64,000 nt of DNA, taken from positions 39,525,242-39,589,241 of the forward strand of contig OX438743.1 in NCBI GenBank assembly GCA_949316235.1. The letters run 5' to 3'. Shown one piece after another: positions 1 through 8,879 of this stretch. The stretch comes from Oegoconia quadripuncta. Taxonomy: Eukaryota; Arthropoda; Insecta; Lepidoptera; Autostichidae. The translations under genes were made by a program, and so were the position numbers. Within the stretch, counting starts at the first letter, position 1. Every line of letters starts with the position of its first letter. The notes below the pieces were generated by a model, which did not search any database, was not told where the DNA came from, and saw only the letters and a program-made list of their open reading frames with translations.

Positions 1-462
1 TTTAAAAATCTGGAAAATTAAATATTCTAGTAAGTGTGTCAGCTGCCGATTTTTTTAAATTGCCGCCGTTTCACTGGGACAGCTTTCGTTGGTCAGACTC
101 TACCTACTTTACGTAACCCGACCCGACACATTATACAGTTTACCGCCTATTTAATACGTATACCTCCTATGTACTCATCCATCAGATTGCTACGTATTAT
201 AGTTGACCAACTCATTATAAGGAAGCCGTCTACTTACCTCTTGTAGCCCCACACATTATACACTATACTTCGAAAAGAGCCTAATTTAGGGAAATTCTAA
301 GAGGAGCTCGGGGAAAATCATAATCAGAGGGTGGCAACACTGGTGTGCGTTTGCGCCATAGAGATGATAATTCCTTCGTCATTGGTTTGCGCATAGTGTT
401 CTGTGGTGTGCGTGCGCTCGCTTCCCATACCCATCCAAAGTTACACCCACAGCATGCACCCA
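1..462. other. Gene-free left edge
   Basis: No convincing coding region or repeat is seen in the first 460 bases. From about 300 the base composition becomes richer in GC than the surroundings. This GC-rich stretch runs into the palindrome and the putative leader of the SAM-domain gene, so it may be the promoter region or terminal region of that unit. Confidence 0.4.
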
Positions 463-502
463 GCCAGCGAGCGGCCATATATCAATATGGCCGCTCGCTG
501 GC
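463..502. repeat. Perfect 18-bp-arm palindrome
   Basis: Two perfectly complementary 18-base arms (463-480 and 485-502, core GCGAGCGGCCATAT) flank a 4-base loop. It sits about 340 bases upstream of the SAM-gene start codon in a GC-rich stretch. It could be a transposase-binding or terminal structure, a transcription-factor site, or the relic of a small foldback element. Confidence 0.7.
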
Positions 503-519
503 CTTCTCTTTGTGGTTGA

Positions 520-838
520 GTGAGCACTGAGCCAAGCGGGCGGCGGGCGTCTTGATTTGTTTGGTTTTTTATTTGGTGAGGTGAGTGATTCTTGGATCAG
601 AGTGTCGATAAGGGGTCACTGAGAGAATTTGAAAGACAAGTTATTCTGAGTTGTAAAAATAAAAATTTAACCTAGCCGAACAACAGTGTCGGATTTTACT
701 ACGTCTTTTCTCTCAGTGCTCCCTTGACTACAATCCAACCCTTTTTTCTAAGTGCCCCCCTAATCCAACCGCGTTTTCCTTAACCATAATGTTGGGTATC
801 TGTTATTATAGGTACTTTTGCAACATAGCAGAGACAGA
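520..838 (+). promoter_or_regulatory. Putative 5' leader of the SAM-domain gene, with an intron
   Basis: A donor-like GTGAGTG at 581 and an acceptor-like TTATTATAG ending at 811 would remove 231 bases and place a 27-base untranslated stretch before the ATG at 839. The part before 581 is GC-rich. Transcription start and core promoter cannot be fixed from sequence alone. Confidence 0.25.
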
Positions 839-917
839 ATGGACACAATGGAACTAGCATCGGTATCTTTAACTCTGGAGACATTAGGTCTCCAGGAATA
901 TATTGACGTGTTTGCTG
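839..917 (+). CDS. SAM-gene exon 1 (first half of SAM domain)
   Basis: It encodes residues 1-26 plus one base, starting MDTMELAS. A second in-frame ATG lies three codons on. The donor is G|GTATGT. The single leftover G joins AG of the next exon to make Glu, restoring an uninterrupted SAM helix. Confidence 0.65.
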
Positions 918-3900
918 GTATGTTACAATAGGGCCTACCTACCTATCTTTTACTATCCCTCATAAAAAAGTAAAGACGGAGCATCAATATAATGACAAGT
1001 GAAGTCACTTTTTAAGCACGTGGTGCGAGTTATCGGTGCGCACTGCGCGCAATACCACAGCAACAGAATCCTAAAAAGGAAAGCCATTCCTTAAAAGAAT
1101 TTAATTTAATTGATGAGCATGGTTTTGGCGTGTTGTGTGAGCGGAAACCGTGTAAATAGGCGCACGCCGCACGGCTTGTGACTGCTTTTGGCTTCACCTC
1201 TTCGGTGTGGCGCGCTTTGTCTTACTTTTTTTTTGGTCTGAGCCCATAATAAATAAGACCTTTTGTTTTCCGCGTTTTTGTTCTCAGAGAATGAAGTTGA
1301 CCATACTGCGTTGCTCTCATTAGAAGATGCTGAGTTAAAAGAGCTCATTCCAAAGATAGGTCATAGGATAAAATTAAAGAATTACATAAAATCATACAAG
1401 GAAAGTAAACATGGAGAAGTAACTTTCACGGTAAGTTTTACCTACCCATATAATTATCATAAAAGTCTGCTTTTGTAAATTAATGTTTTTTGAAAGTAAA
1501 ATAACCAAATATAAAACAAACAAATTGATTTACAGTTTGTGGATAACTTGGATACACAATGTTTAGAATCTACACCTAGTGATAATATTAGCCTACAGAC
1601 AACTAGTGATGAAACTACCCTGAATGACCGTGTGACCGAAGAACCATTAAACAACCAAATAAGGAGAGATGATAACACAAATGTAAGTGATATTTATATA
1701 CATAACTACGAGGCCTATGACATTTTGTTGCTGTTGTGATGCTATCTTGCTCTAATTTTCTGAAATTTTCAAGGATTTAAAAAGAATCATTGTGATAATC
1801 GAAAAAAGAGGCCGCTATAAAAACTTCAAAGTAACTTTACCCATGTTCTAAAAATATTTTAATTTTGAAACCTTACATCGTTTTATAGATCTAGGTGCCC
1901 AAAGAAAATATTTTTATAGGACACGGATAAAGTTACTTTGTAGTGGCCTCTTTTCGATTATCTATCACAATGAATCTTTTTAAATCTTTACAAATTTCAG
2001 AAAATTAGAGCAAGATCATCACAACAGCATTAAAATGTAATATGCCTTTAATGTAGCTCTGAAAATGTTGAAACTGTTTAACTTCACCTCCCATTGCTAA
2101 ATACTAAAGGCTTCCTGGGCGGCTGATCTGGAGGTTCTGCATTCACTTTGTGCGACTATCCTGTTTGGTTAGGAAATTGCTGATTGTCCGAAAAGTAACA
2201 CTTACAAAGTGCTTCCTCCTCATCAGTCCGTAGCTGTATACATCCCACTACTAAATACCTTCCCTTACAAAGTGCTTACCTTACAAAGTTTTTACTAACT
2301 TTACAATTTATATACATTGAATTCATTTTACAGGTAAAAATGTTGGTAAACAATATGGTGGTTAAGTAACACTGTGAGCTACCATTTTGGCATACCAAAC
2401 ACAAAGCAAAAAAAAAGTAATATCTGGGTTAATGAATTAGAAATTTATATTACAATACAATGTCAATATGTCGCTGGTAATGTCAAAAATGCGAAATATA
2501 ATAGTAGTTTATGCGACTGCCGTATAAAAAGGGGATATTAAGACACAAGTGTCTGTGTATTTGTAATGTGTTGCTGTCTGAATGGGTCAAATAAATTATG
2601 CTTATTCTTTATTACCGTGATTTGGAAAGCATGTTAAGCTGTGGGATCTACATTCATTCGTTAAATGAGCCATATCAGTTTGGCGGCTTAATAACTCTTG
2701 ATACCTGTTTATGTGTAAATATGAAACTAATGTGGACCCGTGGACATTCTAGTAAATTAAATTGAAATAATATAAGCCTGCAATATTATTTGTTTGTTGC
2801 AGGTAACTGATATAATAAATGTACGTAATTTCAATTAATCCATGCATTACATTGATAAAGTACCTGTGTAATTGCTTGTAGAAAATATAGTTAGTCCTGC
2901 ATTGCATAAAAATGTAAGTACCTATTAGTTATTAGTTACATTTCATTTTAGATGCATTTAAAAAATTTGCATGTGTACTTTTTAACACGTTTTTATTAGC
3001 TTCATCTGTAACTAGTTACTTGACAAACAAAATGTTGGACCTAGTCTTTCCAGTCCGATGAATTCAACCGACCAACTGAAAGCGATAAACTTTTTTTTGT
3101 TCTCAATGATAATGCATATTTATATATGTATATAGATGAGCTTTGATTGGGGCTACTGGCCTCGTCATCTCTTATCCCAAAGCAATATTAGGTATTTTTT
3201 TAGCTGACTGTTGATATTACAATAGTATTTAAGTATACGTAGTAATTTTTCTATATTGATAATACTTATCAATAGTTTTCATAAATTGTGCTATCAATAG
3301 TATAGATTAAAAACTATCGATAGTATCGATACTATAGTTTTTGCAATATTTTGAGGAATAATTGTCTAATTGCATTGTAAATTTTTCACTGAACACTATT
3401 TTTCTTCTGACAAATATACTAACAGTGATAGTATCTACAAGAGAAATCGCCAAAGAAAGACTCAAATTGCAGTTAAAATCAATTTGGATTTTGGACAGAT
3501 CATTTGCGCGCACACCAATGTATGCACTGTTTTCACAAATTGGACCGTAGAGCATACTGTTTTTCTTAGTTTAGTTTAAGTACAAACAACAGGGGCGCGT
3601 TCCGAGCCTGCATCCGGACATTAATTTGTAGTAAGTTAGTGTTTCGTTTTTACCATTATCAGAATTAGTCTTTTTTAATCTATGCAAATGTCAATAATTA
3701 GAGCGAGATAGCAATGAAAATGTAAAAGGGCTCTTAAAACTCTAAAGCTAGCTTATATTATTTTATAATTGAATTTTAAAATATTGGTAAAGTATCATTA
3801 AACGAACATATCCTTGACATGAAATGAACGTATCCCTGCACAAAAGTTTTTCGCAATAGTTTTGTCTCTTTCAGTGCCAAGGTATTAGTAAATATGTGTT

Positions 3901-6900
3901 TCTTTCTAAAGTTGCATTTGTCAATGTCATTGCTCATGTCGAAGTATCGCCCACAGAACACTATTACACCTAGCGGAGGTTATATTCATTCATTTATTTA
4001 GATTCTCTTTAGAGTTTGGTTATCGGTTCTCTGCACAAGTAAAGAGCGGCAAATTTAAATAAATAAGGGTAGGAAACACTAACTATAATCGGAAAAAAAT
4101 AGTTTGATACTTTCTTTATTTATTAATTTTTGATATACTAAATTGAACATTTGAAACTATTCTGTCATTTTAAATGAATGTATGGTAAGATGTAACTTTC
4201 ATTGAAGCCCTGTGTGTATCAGCAAGTTGATATATTAGTTATTCATAAAAGCGATTTACATTTTTCCAAAATAGGTGACAAAAAATACATTACCTACTTA
4301 CAATCTTTTTAAACTCGTAATTTTCAAAATGTCTTTCACTAACTTTATAATCATGCACATATTCATAATGTTTCATTACAATTGGTCTATTAATTCACTC
4401 AGGCTAGTTTAGAAGGGAGAGCTATCCTTCGTGAAGGACACCTAAACGCTGGCTTATTGCAAGAAGGATCACGCAGAAAATTAAGCCAGCTCCTCATCCA
4501 ATGGATCCTGGAAAATCATCCTGAGAAAAGGATTACTCCGCAAGAATTCAATGAACTTGCACAAAGCATTGTAAAACTATTTCCAAAAGAAAGTGCTGTT
4601 GTTTATTACTCAGCATATTCTGCCGCTCCAGATAAAGGTGTCAATAAGAAGAACTCAAGTGGCAAACTTTACGAGAGCTATATTAATAGAAGAAGGAAAT
4701 TTCGAGAAAGTGGATGCCTTCCTGCATCGAGCCGTTCATCTTCAACAAGTACCATTAGTTCTACAAGAGTTGCGAATGAAACAGAAAATAATACTGATGA
4801 TGATGATAATAGTATGTAGAAACTTGTATTTTTAGTGAGTTTTAATTATTTTTATTTCCACTGGAAGCACTTAAAAATCATATTACATTACATATTACAG
4901 ACAATCTGCGTAATAAAGAGAGCTTGACATGGTTAAACAATAATGTAGAACCATGGAAAACAGTAGAAGAAAAGTGGGATGAGACTACTCAAGAGCGTCT
5001 GAATAATAGTGGTGAAGGAGATATTGCTAACTACTTCAACAACTACCCAGCTTTAAAGCAGCCTGATGGGTATACATTGGTAAGTAATTCCTTTATTCAT
5101 TTAACCAACTTTATAAAATGAAAATTCTCAATTTAACTATATTTTTAACACACTTATAGAGTTAAAATCTACGAACTGGATTTTGACCCTCTTTTAGTTG
5201 TTGAATAGATTTCATATGTTAAAATTTCTGAAAAAAAGGTCCCTTTATTTTTTTTTTATTTAAACAAGCTTTTATTAATTAAAATTAACTTGAAATATTG
5301 TATATTATGTATGTTCGGGTCATAATCTTGTAAGGCAAATTTAAACCACTTCCTCTAAACTTAGGACTTCAAAATTTTGCATGCTGCTTTAGTTCCGATA
5401 ACAATATATTGAAATGATAGAAATTACCTGATGCTGCAGCCAGGATCGTCTCCTTATGAGGGCAATCCTTAACTGTTAGTAGCACGGACACGAAACTTAG
5501 TATATACATTTAATTTTGATAGCTAAACATGATCTTGACCATGAAACTGATGCTGCAGCCAGGATTGTCTCCTCATGAGGCTCGACGGTTAGTAGCACGG
5601 ACATGAAACTTTGCACATTTATGATTAATTTTGAATTTTGATGGTTATACATGGTCTTTATCATAAACTGATGCTGCAGATAAATCAGGTTACTAAAAAG
5701 AAAAAGACTTCATATAAAAGTTTAGGTAAGCTGTCAGACAGAATTAGGATTGTTCATTTCACATTGCCAAAGTAACAAGATTTAAGTACAGAAAATAGTT
5801 TTTTTTTTCAAGATCTTATTTAAAATCTATGATATTTGTGAATTGTGATATAAATTAAAGCAATTTTGTCTACGAGAAGTAGATGGTAATGGGTTTTTAT
5901 AGTAGATTGTTGACTAATAGCCTGCGCAAACGAGGGACTTTTTGTCCGCGTCTGTCCGCGAACTCCGTGTGAGTAAAAGGTACGGAAGCATTCTCTATCC
6001 TTTTTACTCACATGGCTTTCGAAAAAAGTCCGCGGACAAAAGTCCCTCGTCTGCGCAGACTTTAAGAGGATAATGCAGTATCTTATGTTGCGGGCAACAT
6101 ATTGAATCTCGAGCGTAACAAAGGATTTTAATGTTAACTCCCGAGAGTAGTACCTTGACTGTATCACTAGCTGGGAATAGATACCCTCTTTCATTCCGCA
6201 CATCCCCCGTATGTGACCACCTTTAAGTAGAAAGAATGAGCTTGTTAAACTATGCTTACTGGATGGTATAATATAATTTTCACTTCTCATGCTCTGAAAG
6301 TGCTTATTTGTGCAGGATATAGGCTGCACAAAATCGATTTTTGTGCACAAAGTGAGTATCTACTCATAAATGTATCTATATTAAAGCAAAGAAAATGAGC
6401 CATACAGCCAAAAAACAATAAAAAGTTCGTAGACAGAATTTGTTATTTTTTTATATTTACTTTAATTTATTTGCCTTATGTGTTTTTTAAGACACAACAC
6501 AATTTCCTTCAGTATTCAAAACTGTACTAATTTCACTTTTAATTAAAGAAATGTTATGTTATACTACTGTTTTATTTCCTTGCAATCGAAGTGAAAAGCA
6601 GAGTTTATAACTCGTCCACAAAACCATTTTATCCTCGACATTACTATCAGTAAAAGTCTCGGATACAAATGGTTCGTTTTGTGCACTTGTTGTAAAATCT
6701 ACTATTTTCCACATAATTTACTGTGTTTTTGTTTAATTTACAGCTTCTACGCGACTTCAAACATTTGTACCCTGAAAAAGAAACCTGTCTCTTTTCGAAC
6801 ATCTTACTGAAAAAAGAAGAAATAATCAGTTACGCAAAGCAGAAGTTGGGAAAGACACGTGATAAAACATTAAGAAGCAATGTATCGGAAATCTTACAGC

Positions 6901-8877
6901 TTTTGAATGGTAAGTGTACATACACATAATAATTTATGGAGTTGTTTTATCAATTTTGTTTATTTACCTATACATACTATCTATTTTCAGTTACTTTTTA
7001 ACTGACTTCCAAAAAAAGGAGGACATTATCAATTCGAGAGTATGTTTTTTTTTTGTGTGTGTATGTTACGCTCCGACAATTGTGAACCGATTTCAACGAA
7101 TTTTTTTTTATAAGAAGGGTATAGTTCACGGGTGGTCCCATTTTAATTTGGTGCAGATCGGATCATAACCGTCTTCAAAAAAAAAGGAGGAAGATTCGAA
7201 GTCTGTTGTTTTGCCAATTTTTGGCGGGTGATTATTAGTAGTCTGTTACCGAATGGTGCAAACGGGATCCTATGACTAAACCTACTCTTTCTGTATGTCT
7301 GTCTACCTTTACCACAGAATAGTGCCTTTACGTCCTACTTACCTTTAAACATATGTCTTGTTCTCGATCCATAATAGATAGTTTGAAATTTCACTGAATG
7401 TGTTATTCCCCAATAAGTATAAACTGGTGTCGATTCGGATGTACAACGAACTAAACTAAATTTAAATTATATCTATCCTTTTCTAACCACTAATATATGA
7501 AAAGGATGACATATAATTAAGTCCTGTCAAATTAAGTTTAAGGATCAACACAAGCACTGACTTCTTCAATAATTTTAGGTGTACACCTAGCGACGTCACG
7601 ACTAAAATACTATGGAGCGACTTGTTTTGACAGCTCTTAACTTAATTTGACAGGACTTATTTTAAATCGTCCCTTTCATGTTAATAGTGTTAGAAAAGGA
7701 TATAATATTTGATTTAACATGCCGAAGTTAATGCATATCCTCAGGAACACGGTACTTAGTGGGAATCCCCGTGATAAATGAGGGGATTATTTGTCACTTC
7801 TAAATTTGAGTGGCAGTTACAAAGTACCTTGGAAAAACAAAACGTTTTTTCTTCAGAAACCTTTCTCTAGTGTCAAGACTGTTGCTCTAGCACAGTGTTT
7901 CCCAACCTTTTTTAGGCCATGCCCCACCTTAACATTTCTAAAATTTTTATGCCCCCCCCTACATAATTTTTAACCTTTAAAAATGTTTTGTTCCCTTAAG
8001 AAATATAAATGATAAGTTTTAGGAAGAAGAAGTTTTCTTAAGAAATATAAAATTGTTATCAAAACATCGCAAGTAAGATTTCATTTGCATTGCATTTAAA
8101 TAACCCAAAGCGATAGGGTTAAAGTTGTGTCGAGTCCATTTTTAAATTGCCCCCCTTAACTATCAAATTGCCCCCCTGTGGGGCGTGGGCCCCACGTTGG
8201 GAAACATCGCTCTAGCAGCAGCCGCCTTCAGAGATCTAAATTTTCTTTTTTCAATAATAATTTATTGTGTAGTGTAGTTGTGTAGCGCTAGTCCGACTCG
8301 CACTTGGCCGGTTTTTTACTTGCAGTGGGTTTTTGTATTTACTTTTTTACAATTTTTACAGTTAAAACTAAGTATTTTATATTTTTTACCAGAAAACGAC
8401 GAAGAAAACGGGAAAAACCTGGCTTTGATTCTACTGGCATACACAATCAACATATCTCCACTTAGAAAAAAAAAAGGCAAACCAAACTGGAAACCTTCAA
8501 GAGCAGAATCACTCAACGGATACATAATGCAAGTAGCTTCAGAAGCTGAGGTCACAAGCTCCATAATATCAAAAAGAGAAAAATTACAGAAACTTGAAAG
8601 GACAATGCAGCCATACGTAATCTATGTGGGCACATCAGTAGTTGATATTAAAGCTGCCTATGTTGTTATCAATGACACAGTATATCATTTTACTAAATTG
8701 ATAACTGCTGTTGATTGTGCTTTTAAGATATTTCAAGCAACGGGGGCATGTTACCCAGAAGAATCTGCAGATATTTGGTTATTCATACAAGTGGGATTTT
8801 ATAAAATTAAAACAAAGTATGACCGATACACCCAAGCCGTCAATACACTTTTGACCGACCTCGGATTAATGTTCTAA
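839..8877 (+). CDS. SAM-domain protein, seven coding exons, gene 1 of a two-gene transposon-like unit
   Basis: Seven exons (839-917, 1288-1430, 1536-1682, 4403-4811, 4901-5079, 6744-6909, 8393-8877) join in phase without a stop into 535 residues. Residues about 9-68 form a sterile alpha motif: a LGLQEYIDVF-like first helix, DHTALLSLEDAELKELI, and a final IGHRIKL helix. A Thr/Ser/Asp-rich linker follows. The middle exon has a basic YINRRRKFRE motif after a helical region. The last exon holds a conserved-looking block (QPYVIYVG, then AVDCAFKIFQ) that I recall from animal proteins encoded next to TNP2-like transposases. SAM domains oligomerise or bind protein or RNA, so an accessory transposition factor is inferred. 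The stop lies 2 bases before the ATG of the transposase-like ORF. A host gene is the alternative. Confidence 0.68.
1288..1430 (+). CDS. SAM-gene exon 2 (second half of SAM domain)
   Basis: The acceptor is TTCTCAG and the donor GTAAGT at 1431. It encodes ENEVDHTALLSL through KESKHGEVTFT and ends in phase 0. A damaged duplicate of this exon lies near 11584. Confidence 0.7.
1536..1682 (+). CDS. SAM-gene exon 3 (polar linker)
   Basis: The acceptor is TTTACAG and the donor GTAAGTG at 1683. It gives 49 codons rich in Thr, Asp, Asn and Ser (FVDNLDTQCLEST to RRDDNTN). A second copy of this exon lies at 11817-11965. Confidence 0.65.
1711..2050. mobile_element. Foldback element in intron 3 of the SAM gene
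   Basis: Imperfect inverted arms of about 130 bases (roughly 1711-1845 and 1925-2050) share blocks such as GCTGTTGTGATG, TTGCTCTAATTTTCTGAAATT and AAGTTACTTT. The shape fits a non-autonomous foldback MITE. A related single end seems present near 3690-3720. No clear target duplication was identified. Confidence 0.6.
2051..4402. other. Rest of intron 3, no gene recognised
   Basis: AT-rich sequence with no convincing exon. Short open frames here have no recognisable domain. The only structure noticed is the single-end similarity to the preceding foldback element at about 3680-3735. Confidence 0.4.
4403..4811 (+). CDS. SAM-gene exon 4 (helical region and basic motif)
   Basis: The acceptor is CACTCAG and the donor A|GTATGT at 4812. 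It gives 136 codons starting ASLEGRAILREG and including LIQWILENHPEKRITPQEF, an aromatic VVYYSAYS stretch and the basic YINRRRKFRE motif. It ends in an acidic DDDDN run. Confidence 0.65.
4901..5079 (+). CDS. SAM-gene exon 5
   Basis: The acceptor is ATTACAG and the donor GTAAGT at 5080. It encodes about 59 codons including LTWLNNNVEPWKTVEEKW and PALKQPDGYTL. The two leading bases complete the codon split with exon 4. No named domain is recognised. Confidence 0.62.
5395..5690. repeat. Tandem copies of a GCTGCAGCCAGGA repeat
   Basis: Two full copies and a partial copy of a unit of roughly 125-150 bases share CTGATGCTGCAGCCAGGAT, TCTCCT(T/C)ATGAGG and TTAGTAGCACGGACA. The same family recurs near 40615-40905 and 41165-41345, so it is a dispersed element with internal repeats. 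Its class is not identified. Confidence 0.55.
5920..6060. mobile_element. MITE-like foldback, about 140 bp
   Basis: Outer arms at 5920-5952 and 6030-6060 share TGCGCA, ACGAGGGACTTTTTGTCCGCG and its complement. An inner pair, GTGAGTAAAAGG and CCTTTTTACTCAC, continues the hairpin. It lies in intron 5 of the SAM gene. Confidence 0.7.
6744..6909 (+). CDS. SAM-gene exon 6
   Basis: The acceptor is AATTTACAG and the donor G|GTAAGTG at 6910. It encodes 55 codons with LLRDFKHLYPEKETCLF and a Lys-rich helical tail ending EILQLLN. The split G joins AA of exon 7 to give Glu. Confidence 0.65.
7000..7260 (+). repeat. Dispersed LINE-like fragment
   Basis: It begins ACTGACTTCCAAAAAAAGGA and contains TGTGAACCGATTTCAACGAA and a GGTGCAGATCGGA motif, a signature I associate with widely dispersed lepidopteran retroposon tails. 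A weaker relative is at 50950-51030. Confidence 0.45.
7464..7712. mobile_element. MITE-like foldback, about 250 bp
   Basis: A perfect 21-base inverted core (7518-7538 and 7639-7659, TAAGTCCTGTCAAATTAAG) extends outward with imperfect pairing to arms of about 75 bases. It lies in intron 6 of the SAM gene. Just left of it, 7427-7455 carries a single end of the GGTGTCGATTCGG family described at 44419. Confidence 0.68.
7885..8217. mobile_element. hAT-type MITE with 8-bp target duplication
   Basis: The element at 7893-8209 (317 bp) is bounded by CTCTAGCA at 7885-7892 and again at 8210-8217. Its ends, CAGTGTTTCCCAACC and the complement of TTGGGAAACATCG, are near-matching inverted repeats of hAT type. 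Poly-C tracts (GCCCCCCCC) lie inside both ends. It interrupts intron 6 of the SAM gene. Confidence 0.85.
8393..8877 (+). CDS. SAM-gene exon 7 (C-terminal block and stop)
   Basis: The acceptor is TTTTTACCAG. It gives 160 codons, starting ENDEENGKNLALILL with a basic LRKKKGKPNWKPSRAES segment, then TMQPYVIYVGTSVVDIKAAY and AVDCAFKIFQATGACYPEE, ending DLGLMF and TAA at 8875-8877. The next ATG follows after only AC. An upstream ATG at 8278 opens the same frame but lies in the intron. Confidence 0.68.
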
Positions 8878-8879
8878 AC

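Noticed and set aside
5820..6350. 176-codon minus-strand frame
   Set aside because: It runs through both arms of the foldback element at 5920-6060 and an intron, with no domain.
8278..8392. Upstream ATG at 8278 as the start of a separate 199-codon gene
   Set aside because: The first 38 codons read through a poly-pyrimidine acceptor region. Splicing at 8393 joins exon 6 in phase and gives a longer coherent protein.
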